From CAWEHU01 sp963808965 (GTDB lineage: Bacteria > Pseudomonadota > Alphaproteobacteria > Acetobacterales > Acetobacteraceae), in contig CAWEHU010000014.1 of the NCBI GenBank assembly GCA_963808965.1, positions 1-64,000 of the forward strand: a DNA stretch of 64,000 nt. Reading direction: 5' to 3'. Positions 18,129 through 26,512 of this stretch are shown here, piece after piece (within the stretch, counting starts at the first letter, position 1; each line of letters begins with the position of its first letter). The translations under genes and the position numbers were made by a program. A model generated the notes under the pieces. The model had not been told where the DNA came from. It did no database searches and saw only the letters and a list, made by a program, of their open reading frames with translations.

Positions 18129-18845
18129 TTGGTTAACGGAGGTCAAGAACATATAGCGAACACTGGCGGCCTTGGCTCGCCCGTTTCCGTAGTCATCCCT
18201 GCGCTGAATGCGGCCACTGCGCTCCCTCTCGCGATCGCTGCCGTCCGGGAGGTGGGGTCGGGGAGCGAGATCCTGCTCGTGGATGGCGGCAGTACCGACA
18301 GCACCCCGGATCTGGCCCGCTCGCTTGGGGCAAGAGTGATCGCCGCCCCGCGTGGCCGCGGATCGCAACTCGCGGCCGGAGTCGCGGAAGCGAGTGCGCC
18401 GTGGCTGTTGTTGTTGCACGCCGACACACGGCTGGCTGCCGGCTGGACGAGCGCGGCTCGTGCCCACGTCGCGGATGGGCCGAACCGGGCCGGTTATTTC
18501 CGGTTCGTGCTCGACAGCGCGGACCGGCGGGCGCGCCGCCTGGAGCGGCTCGTTTCCTGGCGATGCCGGGCGCTGGGTTTGCCCTATGGGGACCAGGGAT
18601 TGCTGATCCATCGCGACCTGTTGCGCTCGGTCGGCGGGATTCGGCCGCTGCCGCTGATGGAGGACGTCGATCTCGTGCGGCGCCTCGGCCGCACGCGTCT
18701 CGCGCCGCTCGGTGCGGATGCCGTAACGTCGGCGGCGCGATGGGAGCGCGACGGCTGGCACCGCCGATCCGCGCGCAACCTGCTTTGTCTCTCTTTGTAT
18801 TTCGCCGGCCTGCCCCCTTCGGTCATCGCGAGGCTGTATTCGTGA
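18129..18845 (+). CDS. TIGR04283 family glycosyltransferase (GT2-like)
   Basis: A 200-240 residue GT2-fold glycosyltransferase. SVVIPALNAA near residue 20, ILLVDGGSTDST (first DxD-like region) and LLHADT (metal-binding DxD equivalent), then PYGDQGLLI and PLMEDVDL, match the TIGR04283 family, predicted to work in arsenosugar or related small-glycoside synthesis. The start is unclear: the longest frame begins at TTG 18129, but a GGAGG at 18138-18142 lies downstream of it and no ATG/GTG follows at good spacing. The stop overlaps the next gene's GTG by 4 bases. Confidence 0.8.
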   Translation: MVNGGQEHIANTGGLGSPVSVVIPALNAATALPLAIAAVREVGSGSEILLVDGGSTDSTPDLARSLGARVIAAPRGRGSQLAAGVAEASAPWLLLLHADTRLAAGWTSAARAHVADGPNRAGYFRFVLDSADRRARRLERLVSWRCRALGLPYGDQGLLIHRDLLRSVGGIRPLPLMEDVDLVRRLGRTRLAPLGADAVTSAARWERDGWHRRSARNLLCLSLYFAGLPPSVIARLYS

Positions 18846-19426
18846 AGGATGCGGTGATCGTGTTCGCGCGCGCCCCCCGGCTTGGCACGGTGAAGCGCCG
18901 GCTGGCGCGCGGCATCGGCGACCGCGCCGCCCTCCGCTTTCATACCGCCACGTTCCGCCGCGTCGTCCGCGCCCTTGCGACCGACCGGCGCTTTCGGACG
19001 GTGATCGCGATCACGCCCGATAAAGGGTATATGCCGGCCCCGGCATGCGTCCGCCGCTTCGGGCAGGGCCGGGGTGATTTGGGCGAGCGGATGGACCGCG
19101 CCTGCCGGCGTTTTCAGCGCGGCCGTGTGGCTGTCGTGGGCAGTGACATCCCCGACGTGACCGCCGCCGACATCGCCGCCGCCTTCCGCTCGCTCGGACG
19201 CGCCGAAGCCGTGTTCGGCCCGGCGGCGGACGGCGGCTACTGGCTCGTGGCGCTCTCACGGCGCCGGCCCGCGCGCCCGTTTGCCGGCGTCCGCTGGTCG
19301 AGCGAACATGCGCTTTCCGACACGCTCGCGAATTTCGCCGGAAGGCGGATCGCCTTCCTGCGCACACTGCGCGACGTGGACACGGTCGAGGAGTATCGGC
19401 TCATGCGGGTGGAATGCCGGAGCTGA
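18842..19426 (+). CDS. TIGR04282 family (DUF2064) glycosyltransferase-like protein
   Basis: A 194-residue nucleotide-sugar transferase-like protein. It opens VIVFARAPRLGTVKRRLA, has GDLGERM, VVGSDIPDVTAADI (the family's G-S/T-D-x-P core) and FGPAADGGYWLVAL, all DUF2064 hallmarks. It overlaps the upstream TIGR04283 gene by GTGA, so the two are translationally coupled; this pair recurs in bacteria and was named for arsenosugar biosynthesis. No arsenic genes are visible nearby, so the substrate is open. Its end overlaps the ClC gene start by 13 bases. Confidence 0.8.
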   Translation: MKDAVIVFARAPRLGTVKRRLARGIGDRAALRFHTATFRRVVRALATDRRFRTVIAITPDKGYMPAPACVRRFGQGRGDLGERMDRACRRFQRGRVAVVGSDIPDVTAADIAAAFRSLGRAEAVFGPAADGGYWLVALSRRRPARPFAGVRWSSEHALSDTLANFAGRRIAFLRTLRDVDTVEEYRLMRVECRS

Positions 19427-20745
19427 GCGTCGGCCGCACGGCGCGCATGCGGCACGCCATGCGGTTGCGGCTCATATCGCCGCGGCTGTGGTTGCGACAT
19501 GTCGTCTTCTGGGTCGGCGCGGTCTTGGTGGCCGTTATCGCGATCGGCTTCGCCGCAGCGTCGAACGAGGCATCCGCGCTGTTCGCGGCCGTCACCGGCT
19601 CGCGTCCCTGGCTTGCGCTGATCATCACGCCGGCGGGCCTGATGCTCTCGGTCATGCTCACGCAACGGGTCTTTCGGGGCGCGCAGGGAAGCGGCATTCC
19701 GCAAACCATCGCGGCGATTCAAATGCGGGATCGGGAGGCGGTGGCGCGTGTGTTGTCGCTCCGGATCGCCGTCGGCAAGGTGGGATTGACGCTGCTTGGC
19801 CTCGCCTGCGGCGCCTCGATCGGTCGCGAGGGGCCAACCGTGCAGGTGGGCGCCGCCATCATGTGCACGCTGGGTCAATGGCTCCGGTTGCCACGCCGCG
19901 ATCTACAGCGCGCGCTCGTGCTGGCGGGCGGCGCTGCGGGGATCGCGGCCGCTTTCAATACGCCCCTCGCCGGGATCGTGTTCGCGATCGAGGAGCTGAG
20001 CCACTCCTTCGAATCGCGCACCTCGGGCACCGTATTTACGGCCGTTATCATCGCCGGCGCGACGACGCTCGCGCTCGTCGGCAATTACAGCTATTTCGGC
20101 GAGACCTCGGCGGTGCTCGATTTCGGCGCCGGCTGGACCGCTGTACTGCTGTGCAGCGTGATCGGCGGCCTGGCCGGCGGGTTGTTCAGCACGACCCTCA
20201 TCATCGCGGCTCGCGGCCTGCCCGGCCGGGCAGGTGGGTTCGTCTTGCGCTATCCTTTGGCTTTCGCGGCGCTTTGCGGGCTCGCGCTCGCGACCATCGG
20301 CATCGTCTCCGATGGCCAGACTTATGGAACCGGCTACGCGCAAGCGCGCGGCATGGTCGAGGGCCATGCCCATCTCGTCGCCGCCTTCCCGCTGCTCAAG
20401 CTGGCCGCCAACGTTGTATCGTATCTCAGCGGGATTCCGGGCGGCATATTCGCGCCGTCGCTTGCCGTGGGGGCCGGGATCGGCAACGAGATCGCGCAGT
20501 TCGTTCCTGCCCCGGCCGGAGCCGTCGTCCTGCTCGGAATGGTCGCGTATTTTTCCGGAGTCGTGCAGGCGCCGATCACCGCTACCGTGATCGTGGTGGA
20601 AATGACGGACAATCAGCGGGTCACGATTCCGCTGATGGCGACGGCATTCCTCGCGTTCGGCGTCTCGCGCCTCGTTTGCCATCGCCCGATCTACAGCGCG
20701 CTCGCGGAGCGTTTTCTGGCAGCACAGGAACGCGGCCGCCGGTGA
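19414..20745 (+). CDS. ClC family chloride channel/H+ antiporter
   Basis: A 443-residue ClC protein without CBS domains. Selectivity-filter motifs are GSGIP at 92-96, GREGP at 137-141 with the gating Glu139, and GIPGGIFAPSLAVG in the second half. The conserved Tyr expected near the C-terminal helix is in RPIYSAL. Presence of the gating Glu is consistent with coupled exchange, but transporter and channel cannot be told apart reliably. The start overlaps the DUF2064 gene by 13 bases; ATG 19447 is an alternative. Its 3' end is followed by REP-like repeats. Confidence 0.85.
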   Translation: MPELSVGRTARMRHAMRLRLISPRLWLRHVVFWVGAVLVAVIAIGFAAASNEASALFAAVTGSRPWLALIITPAGLMLSVMLTQRVFRGAQGSGIPQTIAAIQMRDREAVARVLSLRIAVGKVGLTLLGLACGASIGREGPTVQVGAAIMCTLGQWLRLPRRDLQRALVLAGGAAGIAAAFNTPLAGIVFAIEELSHSFESRTSGTVFTAVIIAGATTLALVGNYSYFGETSAVLDFGAGWTAVLLCSVIGGLAGGLFSTTLIIAARGLPGRAGGFVLRYPLAFAALCGLALATIGIVSDGQTYGTGYAQARGMVEGHAHLVAAFPLLKLAANVVSYLSGIPGGIFAPSLAVGAGIGNEIAQFVPAPAGAVVLLGMVAYFSGVVQAPITATVIVVEMTDNQRVTIPLMATAFLAFGVSRLVCHRPIYSALAERFLAAQERGRR

Positions 20746-21402
20746 GGGCGGGTGCTTATGCGAGACCTGGATCCCCGCGTTCGCGGGGATGAGCGGACGT
20801 GTCCCCGCGTTCGCGGGAATGAGCGGAGTGTCCCCGCCTCCGCGGGGATGAGCGGAAGTGGTCTCCGCTTTGATGTGCTCCTGCAACCGAGGCATCAGCT
20901 CGACGAGGTTGCAGGGCCGGTGCCGGCTATCGAGTTGCCACAGCAGAATATCGTCCCAGGCTTCCTTCACCGCACTCGGACTGCCCGGCAGGGCGAACAA
21001 GTAGGTGCCGCCGGCAACGCCGCCGAGCGCGCGGGACTGGATCGTGGACGTGCCGATCTTCTGATAGCTCAACATCCGGAACAACTCACCGAAGCCCTCG
21101 ATGCGCTTCTCCACCACGCGCTCGAAAGCTTCCGGCGTCACGTCGCGGCCGGTGATCCCGGTGCCGCCGGTTGTGATGACCGCGTCGATCTGCGGGTCCG
21201 CGATCCAGCTCCGCAATCGCCGCTCGATCCCGGCGGCATCGTCCTTCTCGATAGCGCGGGCGGCAACGCGGTGGCCGGCCTTGGCGATCCGTTCGGCCAA
21301 CGCATTGCCCGATGTGTCGTCCGATTCCGTGCGCGTGTCGGAGACCGTCAGCACGGCGATGTTGACGGGCACGAACAGCCGACTCTCGTCGATGCGCGCC
21401 AT
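19903..21402 (-). CDS. moaB: Molybdenum cofactor biosynthesis protein B, stop codon lost
   Basis: The MoaB domain occupies residues 1-175: IAVLTVSDTR at 15-24, TTGGTGITGRDVTPEA at 78-93 and LFALPGSPSAVKEAW at 135-149. MoaB/Mog proteins bind molybdopterin and help its adenylylation. Normal proteins end near LVELMPRL (residues 167-173). Here no stop follows; the frame reads through the REP array (DTPLIPANAG, RPLIPANAG) and continues antisense to the ClC gene to a stop at 19903, making a 499-residue frame. The functional part is about 20860-21402. ATG 21402 has AGGTGAT just upstream and follows the Tim44 stop by one base. Confidence 0.7.
   Translation of the reverse strand: MARIDESRLFVPVNIAVLTVSDTRTESDDTSGNALAERIAKAGHRVAARAIEKDDAAGIERRLRSWIADPQIDAVITTGGTGITGRDVTPEAFERVVEKRIEGFGELFRMLSYQKIGTSTIQSRALGGVAGGTYLFALPGSPSAVKEAWDDILLWQLDSRHRPCNLVELMPRLQEHIKAETTSAHPRGGGDTPLIPANAGTRPLIPANAGIQVSHKHPPSPAAAFLCCQKTLRERAVDRAMANEARDAEREECRRHQRNRDPLIVRHFHHDHGSGDRRLHDSGKIRDHSEQDDGSGRGRNELRDLVADPGPHGKRRREYAARNPAEIRYNVGGQLEQREGGDEMGMALDHAARLRVAGSISLAIGDDADGREREPAKRRESQRIAQDEPTCPAGQAASRDDEGRAEQPAGQAADHAAQQYSGPAGAEIEHRRGLAEIAVIADERERRRAGDDNGRKYGARGARFEGVAQLLDREHDPGEGRIESGRDPRSAARQHERAL
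20772..20856. repeat. Three tandem REP-like palindromic repeats
   Basis: Three 26-base units start at 20772, 20802 and 20831 (period 29-30). Each has a CCCCGCG-tt-CGCGGGG hairpin core followed by ATGAGCGGA. Unit 2 and unit 3 differ from unit 1 by a few bases. The core is the common proteobacterial dispersed palindrome whose translation reads 'IPANAG'. They lie between the convergent ClC and moaB genes, where they could form RNA hairpins that end or protect transcripts. The units are adjacent with 3-4 base gaps, so this is not a CRISPR. Confidence 0.8.
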
Positions 21403-21403
21403 A

Positions 21404-22345
21404 TCACCTTCCCTGCTGGATCGCGCTCAGGATCCAGCGCCCGCCGGGGGAGCGTACGAAAGTCCAGAGCTCGGTCGCGGTTACCGGCTCCGTCGGGCTG
21501 CCATCCACGATGCGCCCCGTGGCGTCACGGGTGACGTCGAGCATCGAGAACTGCATCGCGACCGTGGCGTAGTCGCGTCCATTCTCCTGCCAAGCTTCCG
21601 ACAGGTCGCCGCGCAACAGACGCACATCAGTGACCGTGTTGCGCACCCCTCGGCTGGAGTAGTCCGCGAGCTGCTCGGCGAAGTAGCTCACCATCTCCGG
21701 GCTCGCCAAAGCGCGCAGAACGTTGAGATCGGCAGACGACCAAGCCGCCTGCACGTCTTTCAGGATCTGCTCGAAGGCCTGGTAATCGGCCGGCGTAATC
21801 GCGACCGGCGGTCCCGCGGCTGGGCGAGCGGATCCCGATCCTCCGCCGGGCATCTGTCCGCTGCCAGGGGCCATGCGGGCAAAGAAGTTCGGTGCGCCGC
21901 CCGCGAACATCGGCTGGGTGCCGCGGAACCGGCGGAACAGCCACCGCACCACGAGCACGATCAGGAAGATTTGCAGCAGGAAGCCGAAGAAGCTGCCGAT
22001 CCCGCTGAGGCCGCCGAAGAGACCGTGGCCGAACAGCAGCCCACCGATCCCGGCGCCCAGCAATCCGCCCAGCAAGCCGGACATGAAAGGTGAGCCCTGC
22101 CGATAGGGCGTGCCGAAGGCCGGCCGGCCGAAGCCCTGGGACGGGGAGGGCGCGTTCGGAGTCAGGCTCCGCTGCATGGGCTGGGCGGAGTACGGCGCCA
22201 CATTGGTCGGCGGCGGCGCCGACCAGGTCCGACTGCCGCGGCTGCCGAAGGAACCGCCCCCGCCCGCCCGCGCGTCGGCCAAGCCCGGCGTCAGCGCAAA
22301 GGCCAGAGCGGCGACTGCGGCCAGAAGGAGGGATGTGCGGCGCAT
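21404..22345 (-). CDS. Tim44-like domain membrane protein
   Basis: A 313-residue protein. It has a signal-like N-terminus (MRRTSLLLAAVAALAFALTP), a Gly/Ser/Pro-rich stretch, and a glycine-zipper and membrane region near 85-135 (GLLGGLLGAGIGGLLFG, then FLLQIFLIVLVVRWLF). A C-terminal Tim44 domain of about 140 residues ends WTFVRSPGGRWILSAIQQ. Bacterial Tim44-like proteins (TimA) are membrane-associated and of unsettled function. ATG 22345 is preferred over 22369 because the signal sequence starts there and GCGAGG precedes it. It sits directly before moaB. Confidence 0.8.
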   Translation of the reverse strand: MRRTSLLLAAVAALAFALTPGLADARAGGGGSFGSRGSRTWSAPPPTNVAPYSAQPMQRSLTPNAPSPSQGFGRPAFGTPYRQGSPFMSGLLGGLLGAGIGGLLFGHGLFGGLSGIGSFFGFLLQIFLIVLVVRWLFRRFRGTQPMFAGGAPNFFARMAPGSGQMPGGGSGSARPAAGPPVAITPADYQAFEQILKDVQAAWSSADLNVLRALASPEMVSYFAEQLADYSSRGVRNTVTDVRLLRGDLSEAWQENGRDYATVAMQFSMLDVTRDATGRIVDGSPTEPVTATELWTFVRSPGGRWILSAIQQGR

Positions 22346-22435
22346 GGCGCCTCGCTTTCTCGTGAACATGGCTGCGGGAATATGGTGTTTCGCTTGTCCG
22401 GGGGACAGAGGCCCGCGCGGGAGAGCGCGCGAAAG

Positions 22436-23764
22436 TCAGGCTCCCGCCATCATCATTCCGTCCACCCGAACGGTCGGAGCATCCGTGCCGCGCTTGAACC
22501 GAAGATCGTCGGCCGGGGTCAGGTGGGCGAACATGTCGAGCAGATTGCTGGCGACCGTGATCTCCGCGACCGGCTCGGCGAGCGCGCCGTCCCGGATCAT
22601 GAAGCCCGCAGCCCCACGGCTGTAGTCGCCGGTGACGCCGTTGATCCCCATGCCGATCAGCTCGGTGATGTACAGCCCTTCCTGGATATCGGCCATCAGC
22701 TCGGCCGGGGTCTGCTTGCCGGGTATCATGTAGAGGTTGCTGGGCGCCGGGGAGGGAGGGCCGCCGGTGCCGCGCGCGGCGTGGCCGGTGGTTTTCATTC
22801 CGAGCTGCCGGGCCGTCCGGCTGTCGAGCAGCCACGTGGTCACCACCCCGTCCTGGACGAGGGCACGCGCCGAAGTCGGCACCCCCTCACCATCGAACGG
22901 GCGCGAGCGAAGGCCGCGGACGCGGTGGGGATCGTCTTGGATCGTGATGCCCTCGGGGAAGATGCGGCTGCCCAGCTTGTCTTTGAGGAAGGTGGTCCCG
23001 CGCGCCACCGCCGCACCGTTGATCGCGCCCGCCAAATGGCCGAGCAGCCCGCCGGCCACTCTAGGATCGTACACCACGGGAAGTTTGGCGGTTTGCGGTC
23101 GGCGCGGATTGAGGCGGGCGATGGCGCGTTCGCCCGCCGAGCGGCCGATGGCGGCGGCATCTTCCAGATCGGCGAGATGGACCGCCGACGAGAAGTCGTA
23201 ATCCCGCTGCATATCCGTCCCTTGTCCGGCAAGCGCGGTCGCCGACACGGAATGACTGGTGCGAGTGAAGCGGCCGGCGAACCCGGCGGAGGTGACGAGC
23301 ACCAGGTGCATCCGCCCGTATCCGGCCCCCGCGCCCTCGGAGTTGGTGATGCCGGGCACCGCGAGCGCCGCCTCCTCGGCGGTCGCGGCGCGGGCGACCA
23401 GTGCCTCGGTGTCCGGCTCCGCTACATCGGCGAGATCCAACGGTGTCGGATCGACGAACGCGGCTTCGTCGGCGAGCCCCCCGAAGGGGTCCTCGGGAAC
23501 CACGCGCGCCATCGCCACGGCGCGCTCTGCGAGTTCGGAAAAGCCGCCGGGCTCGGTGGCGGTCGAGGATACTATGGCGGAGCGGTGTCCCACGAAAACC
23601 CGCAGGCCGAGATCGCGGCCCTCGGACCGCTCGACGTGCTCGGTCCGACCGAGCCGACGCTGGACCGAGACGGACGTGCCGGCGACCAGCACGGCGTCCG
23701 CGGCGTCCGCACCGGCTTTCTGCGCGCGACCGATCAGGTCCTGCAACAGCTCGACATCGTCCAT
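22436..23764 (-). CDS. pmbA: TldD/PmbA family protein (PmbA-like)
   Basis: A 442-residue protein of the TldD/PmbA family, which forms a heterodimeric Zn protease (TldD/TldE) that in E. coli degrades antitoxin CcdA and matures microcin B17. Family text includes RSEGRDLGLRVFVG, PRRPQTAKLPVVYDPRVAGGLL, and NLYMIPGKQT; the HExxxH of TldD is absent, as expected for PmbA/TldE. Start ATG 23764 overlaps the stop of the M16 protease gene, so the two peptidase-like genes are coupled. No tldD is visible in the window. Confidence 0.85.
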   Translation of the reverse strand: MDDVELLQDLIGRAQKAGADAADAVLVAGTSVSVQRRLGRTEHVERSEGRDLGLRVFVGHRSAIVSSTATEPGGFSELAERAVAMARVVPEDPFGGLADEAAFVDPTPLDLADVAEPDTEALVARAATAEEAALAVPGITNSEGAGAGYGRMHLVLVTSAGFAGRFTRTSHSVSATALAGQGTDMQRDYDFSSAVHLADLEDAAAIGRSAGERAIARLNPRRPQTAKLPVVYDPRVAGGLLGHLAGAINGAAVARGTTFLKDKLGSRIFPEGITIQDDPHRVRGLRSRPFDGEGVPTSARALVQDGVVTTWLLDSRTARQLGMKTTGHAARGTGGPPSPAPSNLYMIPGKQTPAELMADIQEGLYITELIGMGINGVTGDYSRGAAGFMIRDGALAEPVAEITVASNLLDMFAHLTPADDLRFKRGTDAPTVRVDGMMMAGA

Positions 23765-25029
23765 CACGCCGCCAGCTTCTCCGCGATGTCGGCGAGCGGC
23801 GGGACCCGCGAGGCCGGGCCGAGCGCCGCGAGGGTCGGGCGGCTCCGGAACAGACGAGCGGCGGCGCGTTGCACGTCGGCCAGGGTCACGGCGTTGATCT
23901 TCGCCACCGTCTCGGCGGTGGGGATGATGCGCCCGAATACCTGGAGCTGACGGGCGAGCTGCTCGCAGCGGCTACCCGTGCTCTCGAGGGACATCAGCAG
24001 CGACGCCTTTACCTGCGCGCGGGCGCGGGCCAGCTCCGGCTCGCTCACTTGGTGCTGGACCTTGCGCAGCTCCTCCAGCGTGACCGGGACCAGTTCGTCC
24101 ACCTCCCGTTCGCCGGTACCCGCGTAAATGCCGAACAAGCCGCCGTCCATGTACGGAGCCGCGAAAGAGTAGATGGAATAGACGAGCCCGCGCTTTTCCC
24201 GCACCTCCTGGAAGAGTCGCGACGACATTCCGCCGCCAAGCAACGTCGAGAGCAGCAGCGCGGGGTAGTAGTCGGGATCTCCGTAAGCCACGGAGGGGAA
24301 GCCGAGCACGATATGGACCTGGTCCAGCTCCCGCGTTTCCCGGAATTCGCCGCCCTCATAGAGGCCCGGCAGATAGGGCGGGGGCGCTTCGGACGGGAGA
24401 TCGCGGAAATGCTGTCCGACAAGGTCCAGCATTTGCTCGTGATCGAGCGCCCCGGCCGCCGCGACGACCACGCTGCTCGCGGCATAATGCCGGCGCATGT
24501 AGCCGGTGAGCGCCGTCCGCGGCATTTCCCGAATCACCCGTTCGGTGCCCAGCACCGGCCGGCCCATGGGCTGACGTGGAAACGCGGTCTCCTGGAAATG
24601 GTCGAAGATGATGTCGTCGGGCGTGTCGTTCGCCTGTCCGATCTCCTGCAGGATGACGCCGCGCTCCCGCTCGACCTCCTCGGGGTCGAAGGCGGAATGC
24701 GTCAGGATGTCGCCGATGATGTCGGCGGCGAGCGCCGTGTCTTCCTTGAGTACCTTGACGTAATAAGCGGTCTGCTCGCGAGCCGTGTAGGCATTGATGT
24801 GTCCGCCAACCGCCTCGATCTCTTCGGCGATGTCGGCCGCGCTGCGCCGCTCGGTGCCCTTGAAGGCCATGTGTTCGAGAAAATGGGAAACACCGTTCTC
24901 CTCCGCCAGCTCGTGGCGGGTGCCCGTGGCGACATAGGCGCCCAGCGACACGGTCTCGACCCGGTCCATGCGCTCCGTCACGACGGTGAGGCCGGACGAA
25001 AGCCGCGTGACCTGGACTGCTTCGTTCAT
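23764..25029 (-). CDS. M16 family zinc metallopeptidase
   Basis: A 421-residue M16B peptidase. The inverted zinc motif HFLEH is at 49-53, with the downstream Glu in ERERGVILQEI completing the site. LGGGMSSRLFQEVREKRGLVYSIYS is the conserved second-domain region (split here as LGGGMSSRLFQ and EKRGLVYSI). It matches the alphaproteobacterial homologue of the mitochondrial processing peptidase beta subunit, acting on small peptides. ATG 25029 is where the domain starts (MNEAVQVTRLSSG), preceded by a GAAAGAAG site. It heads a leftward cluster with pmbA, Tim44-like and moaB genes. Confidence 0.88.
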   Translation of the reverse strand: MNEAVQVTRLSSGLTVVTERMDRVETVSLGAYVATGTRHELAEENGVSHFLEHMAFKGTERRSAADIAEEIEAVGGHINAYTAREQTAYYVKVLKEDTALAADIIGDILTHSAFDPEEVERERGVILQEIGQANDTPDDIIFDHFQETAFPRQPMGRPVLGTERVIREMPRTALTGYMRRHYAASSVVVAAAGALDHEQMLDLVGQHFRDLPSEAPPPYLPGLYEGGEFRETRELDQVHIVLGFPSVAYGDPDYYPALLLSTLLGGGMSSRLFQEVREKRGLVYSIYSFAAPYMDGGLFGIYAGTGEREVDELVPVTLEELRKVQHQVSEPELARARAQVKASLLMSLESTGSRCEQLARQLQVFGRIIPTAETVAKINAVTLADVQRAAARLFRSRPTLAALGPASRVPPLADIAEKLAA

Positions 25030-25244
25030 TCTGCTTCTTTCAATCTGTGCCCGCGCAGGTTCATGGGCCGCCTCGGCCAAGCATGAGGGACGGAGGCGAG
25101 GGGCTTTAGGTAGGGGATCGATCGCGGGCGACGAACCGAAAGCCGGAATCCAGCCCTCCAAGGATGAGAGTTCCCATAAGTGTCCGCCCGGATCGCGATT
25201 GCGACACGATAGGTGTCCGCTCTCGTTTTTCCAAGAGGGACCGG

Positions 25245-26402
25245 TCACGCCGTCCCGGTTTGCGCCGGCAACCGCAGCAGCGCCGTGGCGCCCTGTTCCT
25301 GTTCGGACGACACTCTCAGCTCCGCGCCGACCTGCTTGGCGAGCGAACGAATGATCGTGGCCCCGAGGCTGTTCGTCTGGTCATACCCTGGCGGCATACC
25401 CACGCCCTGGTCGGCGATAACGACCTCCAGATAGCCGTTGGCGAGGACGGCCGAGGCGCGAACCGTCCCCGGCTGCCCTTCCGGGTAGGCGTGTTTCATG
25501 GCGTTCGTGAGCAGTTCGCTGACGACGAGGCCTAGCGGAATTGCCCGCTCGGCGTCGAGCTCGAGATCCTCCTCGGCGGTGCATTCGATGGTAAGGGCGG
25601 GATTGAGCTGGCCGACGTGATTGCAAAGATCGTGCAGCATCTGGCCGAAAGCGAGTGTTCGCAGATCCGCGCTCCGGTGCAGCGCCCGATGCGCTTGCGC
25701 GATAGCCTGCACGCGGGCGATCGCATCATTCAGGGCGGCCGTCGCGTCAGCATCCGTAAGCCTCGACCGTTGCAGGGTTAGCAGGCTGGCCACGAGTTGC
25801 AGACTGTTCTTGATCCGGTGGTCCGCCTCCCGAATGAGAAGGCTCTGCGCCTCCAGTGCGTGGCGAAGATCCGCCTCCTTGCGATGACGCTCGATCGCCA
25901 CGCCGAGCAGGTTCGCCGCCGCCTGAAGAAAGGCGATGTCCTCTTCCGAGAAGCCCCCGGCACGTCTGCTGTCCGCTTCCAGGACGCCGAAGCCGTTGCC
26001 GTCGCTGCTGATTATGACGTTGATCGCCCCCTCGATGCCGTGTTCCAAAAGCAAGGGGGGCGTCCGGAAACGGGTTTCTTCCGAGAGTTGGTTCGAGATC
26101 ACCGGTTGTCCCGAGTGAAGCGCGTACCCCGCTGGGGACGAGGTGCCCGCATCCAGCTTGTCATGGCCGACCACGCCATCCCGCCAGCCGACCCCGGTGC
26201 GGACCAGCAACTGATTTTCGTCAGGCAGATACTCGAGAACTTTGCAGAAGCCCGTGTTCAATCCTTCGGCGACCAACCGGGAAGCTTCTTGCAGAAGCGC
26301 ATCGAGGTTTTCGGTTTTCAGCGCGCACGCGCCCAGGTCGGCGAGGAGTTCCCGCTCCCGGAGACGAACACGCAAGGCCCGTTCGGTGTCTTCCGATGCC
26401 AT
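25245..26402 (-). CDS. GAF domain sensor histidine kinase (HisKA_2 type)
   Basis: A 385-residue cytoplasmic kinase. An N-terminal GAF domain (about 20-172, NLDALLQEASRLVAEGL to FLQAAANLLGVAIERH) is followed by a HisKA_2 dimerisation helix with the phosphoacceptor His195 in READHRIKNSLQL. The HATPase has the N box LLTNAMKHAYPEG and the G box DQGVGMPPG. No membrane segment is present, so it senses a cytoplasmic or diffusible signal. This kinase class often feeds the alphaproteobacterial general stress response, but no response regulator is adjacent. ATG 26402 follows GGAGGAAAGG. Confidence 0.85.
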   Translation of the reverse strand: MASEDTERALRVRLRERELLADLGACALKTENLDALLQEASRLVAEGLNTGFCKVLEYLPDENQLLVRTGVGWRDGVVGHDKLDAGTSSPAGYALHSGQPVISNQLSEETRFRTPPLLLEHGIEGAINVIISSDGNGFGVLEADSRRAGGFSEEDIAFLQAAANLLGVAIERHRKEADLRHALEAQSLLIREADHRIKNSLQLVASLLTLQRSRLTDADATAALNDAIARVQAIAQAHRALHRSADLRTLAFGQMLHDLCNHVGQLNPALTIECTAEEDLELDAERAIPLGLVVSELLTNAMKHAYPEGQPGTVRASAVLANGYLEVVIADQGVGMPPGYDQTNSLGATIIRSLAKQVGAELRVSSEQEQGATALLRLPAQTGTA

Positions 26403-26512
26403 CCTTTTCCTTTCCTCCTGATGCTGAGCCGGTCTTTCCGGCGTATCAGGTGGACCCGGACCCACCCCGCGCCACATGGCGCCGCTGACTGCCCTTACGA
26501 TAGAATGCGGTC

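Noticed and set aside
20772..20856. Possible CRISPR array (CCCCGCG...CGCGGGGAT resembles type I-E repeats)
   Set aside because: Units follow each other after 3-4 bases with no spacers, and the third unit diverges. It is a tandem REP-like palindrome.
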